Origin: Mucilaginibacter xinganensis
Lineage (GTDB): Bacteria; Bacteroidota; Bacteroidia; Sphingobacteriales; Sphingobacteriaceae
Direction of reading: 5' to 3'
NCBI RefSeq assembly: GCF_002257585.1
Contig: NZ_CP022743.1
Span: forward strand, 434,001-498,000
Length of the DNA: 64,000 nucleotides
Shown here: positions 40,462 to 50,540 of the stretch, one piece after another
How positions within the stretch are numbered: the first letter of the stretch is position 1
Layout: each line of letters starts with the position of its first letter
Program-made: the position numbers and the translations under genes
The notes under the pieces: model-generated
The model's database searches: none
Told to the model about the DNA's origin: nothing
The model's input: only the letters and a program-made list of their open reading frames with translations

Positions 40462-42048
40462 ATGCTCCAGGATAATTTACTGCTCATTCTTTCTCTTTTG
40501 TTTGCTGTGTCAATGTTGGGTCTGCTAAGCGAAAAATTAAAGATATCTTACCCGATATTACTGGTAATTTCAGGACTTATCATCAGTTTTATTCCCGGTG
40601 TTCCGTTTATTGTAATGGATCCTAACATGGTATTCATTGTGTTTTTACCCCCGCTTTTGTATGCCGCTGCCTGGAATACTTCGTGGGCGGATTTTTGGAA
40701 CTTAAAGGGTCCCATCAGCAGGCTTGCCCTGGGCCTGGTTATATTTACGGCAACCGGCGTAGCTTTAATTGCCCATTTCATGATCCCTGATTTTACGCTT
40801 GCCATGGGCTTTTTGCTCGGCGGCATCATTTCGCCGCCCGATGCGGTTGCGGCATCCTCAGTATTGAAAAACCTTAAGGTGCCCAGGAATGTGATGTCTA
40901 TTTTAGAAGGCGAAAGCCTTATTAATGATGCCTCCAGCCTGGTGGTATTCAGGTTTGCACTGCTTAGTGTGCTTACCGGCCAGTTTGTGTTTTGGCGGGC
41001 GGGAGTCGATTTTATTCTGGTAGCGGGAATTGGCATTCTTATCGGTATAGCTATAGCAGTAATTGTATATGCTATCCACCGGTTTTTACCAACCACCCCA
41101 AGTATTGATACAGCCCTTACCCTTATTACGCCCTACATCATGTACCTTACGGCTGAACATTTTCACTATTCGGGTGTACTGGCGGTGGTTAGCGGCGGCC
41201 TGTTTCTTTCTTACCGTTCGGCCGAGATCTTTGCTTATGATTCGCGTTTGCAAGCCGTAACGGTATGGACGGTTTTAACGTTCCTTTTAAACGGTACGGT
41301 GTTTATCCTTATCGGCCTGCAGCTCCCCGGCATTATAAAAGGAATAGGAAATTATTCTTTTTCGGCGGTGATCATGTACGCTGTAGTCATCAGCTTGGCT
41401 ACCATCGTCATCCGCATCTTATGGGTATTTCCTGGGGGGCTTTTCACCAATTTCGTTAACCGCAAACTGAAGCGAAAAACGGTGAAATTAAACTGGAAAT
41501 CGGTATTCGTAATTGCCTGGAGCGGTATGCGCGGCGTGGTATCGCTGGCATCGGCACTGGCGGTTCCGCTAACGCTTACAAATGGGAGCGCTTTCCCGCA
41601 CCGCAGCCTTATTTTGTTTATCACTTTTATTGTTATTCTGTTCACACTGGTATTGCAGGGGTTAACGCTGCCGTTTTTTTTGCGGGTATTGAAAATAGAG
41701 GAGGATACCAACGATGAGCAACAGGACCTGGAGATCCGTTTTAAGTTAGCTACAGCGGTAGTTGCTTATATGGAAACAGCCTGCTCAAAAGAAATTGCTG
41801 AACTCAGCGTTTTTAAAAGGGTAAAAGAGCGGTATGAACGCATGGCAAAAATTGCTGATGACAGCCTCTCAGCAGGCGAATTATCCAGTCCTGCTTTTTT
41901 GAAAACCTACAGGCAGATGCTGCTTGAAATTATAGCTGTACGCAGAACGGAGTTAAATAAAATGCATAAGAACAAGGAGTATGCTGACCATTTGTTAAGA
42001 GCGAAAGAGCAGGAACTTGATTTTGAAGAAGCAAGAATGAGAAAATAA
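40462..42048 (+). CDS. Na+/H+ antiporter, CPA1/NhaP type
   Basis: A 528-residue membrane antiporter. About twelve or thirteen membrane helices fill residues 1-420. The ion-binding Asn-Asp pair is in EGESLINDASSLVVF, and the IISPPDAVAASSVL loop and the WSGMRGVVSLASALAVPL motif of CPA1 are present. The last 110 residues form a charged cytosolic helical domain (DEQQDLEIRFKLATAV...), which regulates pH or ion response in related proteins. The next gene starts 4 bases after the stop, so they are co-transcribed. Confidence 0.93.
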   Translation: MLQDNLLLILSLLFAVSMLGLLSEKLKISYPILLVISGLIISFIPGVPFIVMDPNMVFIVFLPPLLYAAAWNTSWADFWNLKGPISRLALGLVIFTATGVALIAHFMIPDFTLAMGFLLGGIISPPDAVAASSVLKNLKVPRNVMSILEGESLINDASSLVVFRFALLSVLTGQFVFWRAGVDFILVAGIGILIGIAIAVIVYAIHRFLPTTPSIDTALTLITPYIMYLTAEHFHYSGVLAVVSGGLFLSYRSAEIFAYDSRLQAVTVWTVLTFLLNGTVFILIGLQLPGIIKGIGNYSFSAVIMYAVVISLATIVIRILWVFPGGLFTNFVNRKLKRKTVKLNWKSVFVIAWSGMRGVVSLASALAVPLTLTNGSAFPHRSLILFITFIVILFTLVLQGLTLPFFLRVLKIEEDTNDEQQDLEIRFKLATAVVAYMETACSKEIAELSVFKRVKERYERMAKIADDSLSAGELSSPAFLKTYRQMLLEIIAVRRTELNKMHKNKEYADHLLRAKEQELDFEEARMRK

Positions 42049-42052
42049 ATTG

Positions 42053-42865
42053 ATGATGATGGAACCTAAAAGCAGACCAACGCAGCCAACAGGCAGCTAT
42101 GCCAGCGTGAACGGCATAAAAATGTATTACGAGGTGCAGGGCAGCGGTACCCCGCTGGTATTGCTGCATGGCGGGGGCTCAACCATTAAAACCACTTTTG
42201 GCCGGATAATGCCCGCGCTTTCCAAAACCCACCGGGTTATTGCCGTTGAGCTACAGGCACACGGCCATACCGGCGACAGGGATGCTCCCGAAACTTTTGC
42301 ACAGGATGCCGATGACGTTGCAGAGCTTTTGAAACAGCTTGACATCCCGCAGGCAAATATCATGGGCTTTAGCAACGGCGGGCAAACTTCGCTCGAAATA
42401 GCGCTAAGACATCCCGGCAGGGTGGGGAAACTGATCATAGCATCAGCATTTTACCAACGCGAAGGAGTGCTTGCTGCATTTTGGAAAGGCTTTGACGACC
42501 CTCAATTCAGTTACCTGCCGCAGGTATATAAAGACGAATATTTGAAAATTGGGAGCCAGGCGGGGTTGGTGAATATGTTTAACAAAGATGCCCAGCGAAT
42601 GAAAGTATTTAAAGACTGGGCGGACGAGGAGCTGCGTTCGGTACAGGCGCCGGTACTGGTGGTTATTGGCGACCGCGACCTGGCGACACCTGAACATGCG
42701 GCTAAAATGGCGAGGCTTTTTCCGCATGGGCGGCTGGCCATACTGCCTGGAAATCACGGCAGTTACATGGGCGAGGTGATGTCCCCCAATCCCGATAGCA
42801 AGATGCCTGACCTTTTTGTGGCTATGGTTAACGAGTTTTTGGAAACGCAGGCGGATACAAATTGA
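42053..42865 (+). CDS. Alpha/beta hydrolase
   Basis: A 270-residue hydrolase. The oxyanion-hole motif is VLLHGGGS; the nucleophile elbow MGFSNGGQ has Ser in G-x-S-x-G; a likely acid residue is in VIGDRDLATPE, and the catalytic His is in LPGNHGSYMGEV. Three ATG codons in a row at 42053-42061 leave the exact start open. Probably an esterase, epoxide hydrolase or lactonase, in an operon with the antiporter (4-base gap); no link in function is obvious. Confidence 0.9.
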   Translation: MMMEPKSRPTQPTGSYASVNGIKMYYEVQGSGTPLVLLHGGGSTIKTTFGRIMPALSKTHRVIAVELQAHGHTGDRDAPETFAQDADDVAELLKQLDIPQANIMGFSNGGQTSLEIALRHPGRVGKLIIASAFYQREGVLAAFWKGFDDPQFSYLPQVYKDEYLKIGSQAGLVNMFNKDAQRMKVFKDWADEELRSVQAPVLVVIGDRDLATPEHAAKMARLFPHGRLAILPGNHGSYMGEVMSPNPDSKMPDLFVAMVNEFLETQADTN

Positions 42866-42922
42866 TATAATTTTTAAAAATTACCGGTCAAAAATTATAT
42901 TTGCATTCCCCAATAAAATTTT

Positions 42923-42996
42923 CGGGATGTAGCGTAGCCCGGTATCGCGCCAGCATGGGGTGCTGGAGGTCGGAAGTTCGAATCTTCTCATCCCGA
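42923..42996 (+). tRNA. tRNA-Pro (anticodon GGG)
   Basis: A complete cloverleaf of 74 bases. Acceptor arm CGGGATG pairs perfectly with CATCCCG, discriminator A. D arm GCG/CGC with loop TAGCCCGGTAT; anticodon arm CCAGC/GCTGG with loop ATGGGGT, giving anticodon GGG (Pro). T arm GGAAG/CTTCT with TTCGAAT loop. CCA is not encoded. No adjacent integrase, so it is not an obvious attachment site. Confidence 0.95.
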
Positions 42997-43013
42997 CTTA
43001 AAACAGATTAATT

Positions 43014-43060
43014 AAGAGCATATTTTAGTGATTTTAGTATCAATAGGATATGCTCTTTTT
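43014..43060 (+). terminator. Terminator of tRNA-Pro
   Basis: Arms AAGAGCATAT (43014-43023) and ATATGCTCTT (43048-43057) pair perfectly across a 24-base loop and are followed by TTT. It lies 17 bases after the tRNA end. From here to the convergent rhamnose operon end (43186) I see only non-coding DNA. Confidence 0.7.
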
Positions 43061-43186
43061 CAGTTGTCGGAAGGAACTCAATGCGGTGCATTTTATTTAA
43101 AGATGCCGGAGTTGCTGTACCCCAACCCCGTGAAATACTGAATTGTTTGTAGCAGCAACTTCGGCACTATTTATTTAACTTTTATA

Positions 43187-45307
43187 TTATCTCACAAACG
43201 CCATCGCAACCCCACCATCTACATTTAAAACGTTTCCTGTTGATTTATTAAGCAAGCCGCCAACTAAGGCAAAACAAGCATTCGCAATATCTTCGGGCAG
43301 AATGATCTCGTTTAGTAATGTCCTTTTTGCGTAATAGGCAGGCAGTTCTTCAACGGTTACGCCATAGGCTTTTGCACGGCCCGCTGCCCAATCGCCGGCC
43401 CAGATCTTACTGTCGGATATTACGGCATCGGGATTGACAACATTTACGCGGATATTATCTTTACCAAGTTCAGCAGCATTGAGTCTGCTTAAATGTAGCT
43501 GTGCAGCTTTTGCTGACCCATAACCAGCATTATTAGGCCCTGATACCAAAGCGTTTTTGCTCACAATATTTATCACATCACCACCTGTATCCTGTTTGCG
43601 CATAATTTCAACACCCGCCTGGGTAACCAAAAACTGGCCCTTTACCAAAACATCATAAAGCAGGTCCCAGTCTTTTTCGGTATGCTCTTCAATTGGTTTT
43701 GAGATCGAAAGTCCGGCACAGTTTACTACGAGGTCAACCCCTGCAAATGCCAAAACTGCTGCTTCATAAGCTTTGTTTATAGCCTCCTTATCAGTTACAT
43801 CCATTAACGCGGTGGTGTAAACATCTTTACCATACTGGCTTAAAAACTCCTCATTTGCGTGAGCTAAACGGGTTGCGTCGTTGTCATTGATAACAACACA
43901 TGCGCCTTCGTTGGCAAATTTTTTGGCGATAGCTTTCCCTATTCCGCCGGCACTTCCGGTAACCAGCGCGATACGGCCCGAAAGTGATTTTGGTTTAGGC
44001 ATACGCTGCAGCTTGGCTTCTTCCAGTAACCAATACTCAATGTTAAATGCTTCCTGGCGCGGTAGTGAAGTATATTCAGATATTGCCTCTGCGCCTTTCA
44101 TCACATTGATGGCATTGATATAAAACTCAGACGCTACCCGCGCAGTTTGCTTATCTTTTGCAAAGGTGAACATACCGATTCCGGGATACAGGATTACAAC
44201 CGGGTTGGCATCGCGCATGGCGGGGCTATTAGGATGTTTGCAGCTTTCATAATAGGCTGCATACATTTTGCGGTATGCCTCAAATGCAGGTGCTAGTTTT
44301 TCCTTTATCGCTTTAGTGTCGCTAAGGTCGTCGTCCGCTTTAATCGCCAAAACCAAGGGACTGATCTTGGTCCTTAAAAAGTGATCAGGGCAGCTGGTAC
44401 CCAATGGCGCCAACCTATCCAGGTCATTTGAGTTGGTGAACTCCAGCACACGGGCGTCATCCGTAAAATGGCCTATCATGCGTACATGGCCTGAGCAAAA
44501 TCCACGAAGGACAGGAGCTATCGCAATCGCTTGTTTTTTGCGAATGTCTTCTGCGGGGCTGGTTAATTTAACCCCTCCGAATACGGGTCCTTTTTTGCCA
44601 TAATTTTGTTCAAGGTATTCGGCGCTTTGCTCAATTATTTCCAGGGTATTTATATAGCTTTCGTAAGCTGTATCGCCCCAGGTAAACAGCCCGTGTGAAC
44701 CTAACATAATCCCACGAATACCCGGGTTTTCGTCAAGGCATTGTTTCAGTTTTAATCCCAGGTCAAACCCGGGCCTTTGCCATTCCACCCAGCCTATAGT
44801 TCCATTAAAAAGCTCCTGTGTTATTTTTTTACCGTCTTTTGCAGCCGCTATAGCAATTGCCGCATCAGGATGGAGGTGGTCAATGTGTTTAAATGGTAAA
44901 AAGCCATGCAACGGCGTATCAATGGAAGGTGCTTTTGAGCTCAGGTCAAAAATACAATGGTTAAAAAGCTCCACCATTTCGTCCTCATGCGCAATGCCGC
45001 TGTAAACATTTGTAAGGCTACGCAACCGATCAACATAAAGGGCCGCCAGCCCGCTTTTTTTCAACGTACCCAGGTCACCGCCTGACCCTTTTACCCACAT
45101 CACTTCGGTATCGGTGCCGGTTAAGGGATCTTTTGCAATAACCTTGCATGATGTATTACCGCCACCATAGTTGGTAAGCCGTAAATCAGCTCCCAATAAA
45201 TTTGAGCGGTAAATGAGCAGCGCCACTTCATCGCCGGCAAGCTCCGCGGCTTTGGCATCATCCCATAAATAGCTCACGTGCTTAAAATTTGTTTCTTTGA
45301 CAGACAT
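43187..45307 (-). CDS. Bifunctional rhamnulose-1-phosphate aldolase / lactaldehyde dehydrogenase
   Basis: A 706-residue fusion starting at the ATG at 45307 (MSVKETNFKHVSYLWDDAK). The N-terminal half is a class II aldolase domain with the zinc-ligand type segments GGGNTSCKV, DTPLHGFLPFKHIDHLHPDA and MLGSHGLFTWG. The C-terminal 240 residues form a short-chain dehydrogenase with the NAD motif TGSAGGIGKA and active-site YGSAKAAQ (Tyr-x3-Lys). It would split L-rhamnulose 1-phosphate to dihydroxyacetone phosphate and L-lactaldehyde and then oxidise the aldehyde. The RhaT gene is 57 bases upstream. Confidence 0.93.
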   Translation of the reverse strand: MSVKETNFKHVSYLWDDAKAAELAGDEVALLIYRSNLLGADLRLTNYGGGNTSCKVIAKDPLTGTDTEVMWVKGSGGDLGTLKKSGLAALYVDRLRSLTNVYSGIAHEDEMVELFNHCIFDLSSKAPSIDTPLHGFLPFKHIDHLHPDAAIAIAAAKDGKKITQELFNGTIGWVEWQRPGFDLGLKLKQCLDENPGIRGIMLGSHGLFTWGDTAYESYINTLEIIEQSAEYLEQNYGKKGPVFGGVKLTSPAEDIRKKQAIAIAPVLRGFCSGHVRMIGHFTDDARVLEFTNSNDLDRLAPLGTSCPDHFLRTKISPLVLAIKADDDLSDTKAIKEKLAPAFEAYRKMYAAYYESCKHPNSPAMRDANPVVILYPGIGMFTFAKDKQTARVASEFYINAINVMKGAEAISEYTSLPRQEAFNIEYWLLEEAKLQRMPKPKSLSGRIALVTGSAGGIGKAIAKKFANEGACVVINDNDATRLAHANEEFLSQYGKDVYTTALMDVTDKEAINKAYEAAVLAFAGVDLVVNCAGLSISKPIEEHTEKDWDLLYDVLVKGQFLVTQAGVEIMRKQDTGGDVINIVSKNALVSGPNNAGYGSAKAAQLHLSRLNAAELGKDNIRVNVVNPDAVISDSKIWAGDWAAGRAKAYGVTVEELPAYYAKRTLLNEIILPEDIANACFALVGGLLNKSTGNVLNVDGGVAMAFVR

Positions 45308-45364
45308 ATTGTTTTTGTTTGGAGGATCGGAAAGTCTGGATTCGTACTTTCCCAATCGTCATTT

Positions 45365-46444
45365 TTACTTAATTGCGTTACCGTATCCAACTACGAGAAC
45401 TGATAAAATAATTACAGCTATCCCAAGAATAACTGTGTTAAAAGCTTTTTTACTCACCCCTTTCCACTCTTTCAATACAAGGCCCCACACGTTGGCTATG
45501 AGGATAATGAACGCCATGTGAAGGATCCATGAACTGGCCCCGTTGCCCAGCTTACTTTCGCCCATCCCATAAAAAAAGAACTGCAGGAACCATGTTGTTC
45601 CGGCGAGGGCCGAAAATAAATAATTTTTAAGCAGAGGTGTTTTGCTATCGGTATAGTTGTTAAATGATTTGTTCCGAAAGTTCAGTATCATGCACCAGAT
45701 AAAATTAGTGGTGAGGCCGCCCCAAAGCACTACAATGTAAATCACATTGTTCCTGTACAAAAAGTTACCCTGGCCCGGATGCGCAGCCACCCAAACGGCA
45801 TTGGCAGTATCTGCCATTGATTTGCCGGCTTCTAAGCCAAAATTGAAACAGGCACTCAAAATACCGGATACTACAGCCACAAATATGCCCAGCCCAAAAC
45901 GATAGTCTTTATTTTCAGCTTTCGCTGCGCTGTTTTTGGACAGGTCCTTTTCTTTCATGGTTCCCGCTTTGCCGCATATAATAATGCCGACAACGCAAAT
46001 AGCTATTCCCAGCAATACCATTTGCCCCCAATGTGTGGTAAGCAGCGTGGTAAAGGTGTCTTTTCCGGCCTGCGGAACGAAATTATAATACACCGAAGGG
46101 ACAAGCGAACCAAAAACCGCGCACAGCCCCAAGATAATAGTGCTGCCCAGTGATACCCCCAGGTAACGTACGCCCAATCCGTAAGTCAGACCGCCAATAC
46201 CCCATAAAACGCCCATGAGGTAGGTCCATTTCAGCACCTCAAACCCTGTGCTGCTTATTATTTCAGCAAACCCTGGAATGGTTAGATAGGCCGCAATGGG
46301 TGGTACAATAAGCCACGAGAAGATACCGCCCACAATCCAAAAGCTTTCCCATGCCCAGCCTTTAACCTTTTTGTAAGGAATATAAAAACTACCGGAAGCA
46401 AAGCCCCCGATAAAGTGAAAAAAAACGCCAAATATTATGCCCAT
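45365..46444 (-). CDS. rhaT: L-rhamnose/H+ symporter
   Basis: A 359-residue transporter with ten predicted membrane helices. The N terminus FGVFFHFIGGFASGSFYIPYKKVKGWAWESFWIVGG (residues about 5-40) and the later TYGLGVRYLGVSLGSTIILG and GASSWILHMAFIILIANVWGL stretches match RhaT of enteric bacteria. Takes up L-rhamnose freed by the rhamnosidase encoded upstream. It is in the operon rhamnosidase-rhaT-aldolase (98-base and 57-base gaps). Confidence 0.95.
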   Translation of the reverse strand: MGIIFGVFFHFIGGFASGSFYIPYKKVKGWAWESFWIVGGIFSWLIVPPIAAYLTIPGFAEIISSTGFEVLKWTYLMGVLWGIGGLTYGLGVRYLGVSLGSTIILGLCAVFGSLVPSVYYNFVPQAGKDTFTTLLTTHWGQMVLLGIAICVVGIIICGKAGTMKEKDLSKNSAAKAENKDYRFGLGIFVAVVSGILSACFNFGLEAGKSMADTANAVWVAAHPGQGNFLYRNNVIYIVVLWGGLTTNFIWCMILNFRNKSFNNYTDSKTPLLKNYLFSALAGTTWFLQFFFYGMGESKLGNGASSWILHMAFIILIANVWGLVLKEWKGVSKKAFNTVILGIAVIILSVLVVGYGNAIK

Positions 46445-46541
46445 TGCTGTTTGATTAGTTGATTAAGTTTTTTCATTTTATTTTCAGAACTACAGATCAG
46501 GCGGATCGTTATAATCAGCCTGATCCAACTTAGTCAACGTT

Positions 46542-49268
46542 TCACGGTTTCGCTATGCTAAAATGGTAAACGCCCGAACCTACATTAACGGCAACATAAC
46601 CGTCTGTTGCGTCGCCTGCTGTTATGCCGGGCACAGCGTTTATTGCTTTGCCGCTTTCTAAAACAGCACTGCTGCTGCTCCCGGGAATGTAAACGGTAGC
46701 TGTTGTATTTGCGGGAATTTCCACGTCAAGCAACAGGTTGCCGGCATCCAGTTTCCAGTGCGAGCTTACTTTTCCATAATTTGTTTCATAGTCAGCAACT
46801 ACATTATTTAAATTACCGCCGATGGTCGGTTTTATAACGATTTGTTTATAACCGGGGCCTGCTTCTTTGGTATCAATACCGGCTATAACGCGGTACATCC
46901 AGTCGCCGATAGCGCCGTAGGCGTAATGATTGTAGGAGTTCATGGTAGGGGTTTCCAAAGTACCGTCAGGCCGGATGCCATCCCATCTTTCCCAAATGGT
47001 GGTAGCGCCCATTTTTACAGGATATAGCCATGAAGGATAGGTATCCTGCAGCAACAGTTTATATGCTACATCTTCATGGCCAAACCGGCTGAGCACATTG
47101 CACAAATAAGGCGTGCCCAAAAAACCGGTGGTTAAGTGGTTGCCGTAACGGGCAATGTTATTGGCAAGGCGCTGTGCCGCCTGTTGCCTTAAGTTTTCAG
47201 GCAACATATCAAATTGCAGGGCCAGTACATAAGCTGTTTGTGTATCTGATGAAATAAGCCCGTTTGGAGTTAAGTATTCATTAAAAAATGCCTTTTTAAT
47301 TTTTGCCAGCAAGTCGGTATAATAGGCTTCATCATCTTTTTTACCTAACACCTTTGCCGTGTTTATCATCAATTGTGTTGAGTTCGCGTAAAAACATTGC
47401 GCTATAAGGTATTTGCTGGTGATAGCCGAACTGCCATCTGTGTCGTCATTTACGCTGTAAAAAAGCCAGTCGCCAAAATGGTTACCGGTATTCCAAAGGT
47501 CGTTTTTACTTTTATCCTGCATATATTTAACCCATGCTTTCATGCTGGCATATTGATTCTCCAGGATCTGTTTGTCACCATAGGCTACATACATATTCCA
47601 AGGGATTATGGTTGATACATCAGCCCATCCGGTACTGCCCCCGGCCTCGTTTTTGTTATTGCCCAACACGTCGGGTATAACAAACGGAACACTGCCGCTG
47701 GGGTACTGATCTGCCGCAACGTCCTTAAGCCATTTGGTAAAAAAGTTGTGCACATTCATGTTATAAGTTGCCGTACGCGAAAACACCTGCGCATCGCCCG
47801 TCCAGCCCAGCCGTTCATCACGTTGCGGGCAATCAGTAGGAACATCCAAAAAATTACCCTTTTGACCCCATTGTATGTTGTGCTGTAATTTGTTAATCAT
47901 TTCGTTGGAGCAACTGAACGTGCCCGCCGGTTTCATATCTGAATAAAGGGAAATTGCTGTAAAATCAGCCGCATTCAAATCCTTTTTATAACCCTCTACC
48001 TTAATATACCTGAAACCCTGCCAGGTAAATTGCGGTTCAAATACTTCTTCGCCTCCACCCTTTAAAATGTATATATCCTGGGCCCGTGCAGCGCGCAGGT
48101 TTTCTGTGTAAAAATTCCCGGGTTTGTCTAAAATCTCGGCATGCGATAGCCGGATGGTGTCGCCTGCATTGCCCCTTACTTTAATTTGTACCCAGCCAAC
48201 CAGGTTTTGGCCAAAGTCAATTACCTCCTCGCCTTTGGGCGTTTTAAATATTTTTACAGGCTTAAAGGTTTCATGCTTCTTAACCGGCTCGTTAACGGTG
48301 GCAACCAACGTGGATTTTGTATAATCTTTAACCGTTACGCCCGACCAGCTTTTGTCATCAAATGAGGCTGTTGACCAGTTTTTTTGCTGCATGCGGTCAT
48401 CAATGGTTGCACCATTATAAATTTCGGCAAATCTTACAGGGCCGGTAGATGATTTCCAGCTCTCGTCGGATATTATGGTAGCCGTAGTGCCATCGGTATA
48501 GGTAACCTCCAGTTGAAATAACAGGGCTATGTCTTTTCCGTAATAGTTTTGCTGATTCGAAAAACCGATATGCCCGCGGTACCAGCCGCTACCCAGGGTT
48601 GTGCCAACAGCATTTGCTCCGGGCTGAAGCAAATTGGTAACATCATAGGCCTGGTATTGCAGGCGTTTATTGTAAGTCGTCCAACCGGGGGTTAAATAAG
48701 CATCGCCCACCCGATGTCCATTTATCTGTGCTTCATATAAGCCATGTGAAGTAATATAAGCAGTGGCCGATTTTACCTTTTTTGTTAAAGAAAACCCCTT
48801 GCGAAACAGCGGGCTCGGTCTGTTGACAGAATCTTCTTTAAAGCCCGGGGTTATCCATTTGGCTTTCCAGTCGGCAGCGGTAAGCATGCCCATTTGCCAG
48901 GTTGCAGGTTCGCTCCAGGCAGAGGCCTTACCGGTATTATCCCAAATCCGAACTTGCCACATATATTTTTGACCGGCTGCCAGCGGCTCGCCTTTGTAAG
49001 TTATGTACATAGACTCGTCAGACATTATCTTACCTGTTTTCCAAACCTCATGCTTCCCCTTGCCAATGCTGCTTACTCTTAGCTCATATGCTGTTTGCAT
49101 TACATTGCGTTTATCACCTGCATTGAGCTGCCAGCTGAACCGCGGATTTAAGACATCTATACTGATCGGGTCAATTTTGTTTTCTGTTAATAAATACCGC
49201 ACCTTAACCTGCGCCATACAAATGCTGGCGAGGTGAGCGGCAATAAATAGTAAAATTATTTTTCTCAT
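46542..49268 (-). CDS. Secreted alpha-L-rhamnosidase, GH78
   Basis: A 908-residue exported enzyme starting at the ATG at 49268 (MRKIILLFIAAH); the frame extends 14 codons upstream but that would hide the signal peptide (1-19, cleaved after MAQ). It has the standard GH78 set: N-terminal beta domains (VRYLLTENKIDPISIDVLNPRFSW at residues 22-45, GLYEAQINGHRVGDAYLTPGWT), a middle domain ending in FEPQFTWQGFRYIKVEGY, the (alpha/alpha)6 catalytic domain with general acid region DCPQRDERLGWTGDAQ, and a C-terminal beta domain with GVYHFSIAKP. It releases L-rhamnose from plant or microbial glycans and is first in the rhamnose operon. Confidence 0.95.
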   Translation of the reverse strand: MRKIILLFIAAHLASICMAQVKVRYLLTENKIDPISIDVLNPRFSWQLNAGDKRNVMQTAYELRVSSIGKGKHEVWKTGKIMSDESMYITYKGEPLAAGQKYMWQVRIWDNTGKASAWSEPATWQMGMLTAADWKAKWITPGFKEDSVNRPSPLFRKGFSLTKKVKSATAYITSHGLYEAQINGHRVGDAYLTPGWTTYNKRLQYQAYDVTNLLQPGANAVGTTLGSGWYRGHIGFSNQQNYYGKDIALLFQLEVTYTDGTTATIISDESWKSSTGPVRFAEIYNGATIDDRMQQKNWSTASFDDKSWSGVTVKDYTKSTLVATVNEPVKKHETFKPVKIFKTPKGEEVIDFGQNLVGWVQIKVRGNAGDTIRLSHAEILDKPGNFYTENLRAARAQDIYILKGGGEEVFEPQFTWQGFRYIKVEGYKKDLNAADFTAISLYSDMKPAGTFSCSNEMINKLQHNIQWGQKGNFLDVPTDCPQRDERLGWTGDAQVFSRTATYNMNVHNFFTKWLKDVAADQYPSGSVPFVIPDVLGNNKNEAGGSTGWADVSTIIPWNMYVAYGDKQILENQYASMKAWVKYMQDKSKNDLWNTGNHFGDWLFYSVNDDTDGSSAITSKYLIAQCFYANSTQLMINTAKVLGKKDDEAYYTDLLAKIKKAFFNEYLTPNGLISSDTQTAYVLALQFDMLPENLRQQAAQRLANNIARYGNHLTTGFLGTPYLCNVLSRFGHEDVAYKLLLQDTYPSWLYPVKMGATTIWERWDGIRPDGTLETPTMNSYNHYAYGAIGDWMYRVIAGIDTKEAGPGYKQIVIKPTIGGNLNNVVADYETNYGKVSSHWKLDAGNLLLDVEIPANTTATVYIPGSSSSAVLESGKAINAVPGITAGDATDGYVAVNVGSGVYHFSIAKP

Positions 49269-49514
49269 GTGATTAATTAGGATATAGTAATATTTAAATT
49301 GGTTAGGCAAGTTAATGAATTTGCGTTCAGTTAACTATCCTTTACTGTCTTAACGCGGCGCCGGGAAACGCATTCTTGGGGAGGAATGTTGGCGGGCACT
49401 GGTTTTATTTAACCCTGAATAAGACAGAGGAACGGAATAAAAATGGGAAGGCCTTATTTTTGTATTGTCATTTATTTAGCTTTACTTTTTTTAAAGCAGA
49501 ATTGATTACAGCAA

Positions 49515-50540
49515 ATGAAAAATTATTTAAAAATTATTAAAATAGATGAATATTCCATTACGCCTAAATATCTGCAGATCAGCAACTCTATTTTAAGAGG
49601 CGTGGAGGACCAGAGTATTGAAAAAGATGACATTCTGCCGTCCATCAACGACCTGAGCATTGCACTTGAGGTTTCCCGTAACACCATTGAACGTGCTTAT
49701 AAAGAGTTAAGAAGATACAATGTAATTACTTCTGTTGCAGGCAAAGGGTATTTTATCTCCAATATTTCATTTGATCAGCCTGTTAAAGTTTTGCTGCTGT
49801 TTAATAAGCTTAGCAGCCATAAGAAAATTATTTACGACGCCTTTGCCGAAACACTCGGCAGCAATGCGGCCATTGATTTTTATATTTATAATAATGATTT
49901 TAATGTTTTCAAAAAACTGCTGGCCAACAGCACAGAACACTACTCTAAATTGGTTATAATTCCGCATTTTATTGAAAATGCCGAAAATGCTTTTGCCGTA
50001 ATTAATGAATTGCCAAAAGACAAGCTGATTTTAATGGATAAATTACCGGAGGGGGTTACAGGATCTTTTGGTGCAGTTTACGAAAACTTTGAGCAAGACA
50101 TTTATTACGCCCTTGAGCAGCTGCTGGAACAACTGAGTAAATATCATACCTTAAAAATTATTTTTCCGGAGCACAGCTATTATTCCAAAGAGATTCTAAC
50201 CGGTTTTTTAAGCTTTTGCGGCCAGTACGCCTTTGAATACGACATTATCCATCACCTTAAAAACGAACAGCTGCAGCCCGGGACCGTATATATAAATTTA
50301 ATGGAGGATCACCTGGTGGAACTTATAGAAAAAATCATCGGTGACAGACTGAAGATCGGTGAGGAAATTGGGGTGATCAGCTATAATGAGACGCCACTGA
50401 AAAAAATCATCCTGAACGGCATCACAACTATATCTACAGATTTTAAATTAATGGGTGAAAAAACGGCTGAAATAGCATTGAATGGCAGCAAGGAACATGT
50501 TGCTATCCCCTTTAAGGTTACCCGACGCCACTCGCTGTAG
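49515..50540 (+). CDS. GntR-type regulator with LacI-like sensor domain, rhamnose cluster
   Basis: A 341-residue regulator. The GntR helix-turn-helix covers residues 10-80 (SINDLSIALEVSRNTIERAYKELRRYNVITSVAGKGYFIS). The rest is a periplasmic-binding-protein-like sensor (PVKVLLLFNKLSSHKKIIYDAF ... IGVISYNETPLKKIILNGITTIS), the GntR/LacI hybrid common in Bacteroidota sugar clusters. It is divergent from the rhamnosidase operon and shares its upstream region, so it very likely controls it in response to rhamnose. I could not find a clean operator in the 246-base gap. Confidence 0.9.
   Translation: MKNYLKIIKIDEYSITPKYLQISNSILRGVEDQSIEKDDILPSINDLSIALEVSRNTIERAYKELRRYNVITSVAGKGYFISNISFDQPVKVLLLFNKLSSHKKIIYDAFAETLGSNAAIDFYIYNNDFNVFKKLLANSTEHYSKLVIIPHFIENAENAFAVINELPKDKLILMDKLPEGVTGSFGAVYENFEQDIYYALEQLLEQLSKYHTLKIIFPEHSYYSKEILTGFLSFCGQYAFEYDIIHHLKNEQLQPGTVYINLMEDHLVELIEKIIGDRLKIGEEIGVISYNETPLKKIILNGITTISTDFKLMGEKTAEIALNGSKEHVAIPFKVTRRHSL

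Noticed and set aside
42923..43060. Integration site at tRNA-Pro
   Set aside because: No integrase, no repeated tRNA 3-prime end downstream in the window, and the region is followed by a plain terminator and the rhamnose operon.
49269..49514. Operator for the rhamnose GntR regulator
   Set aside because: I looked for a dyad and saw only weak matches such as a short CGGCGCCG palindrome; none was good enough to report as a site.
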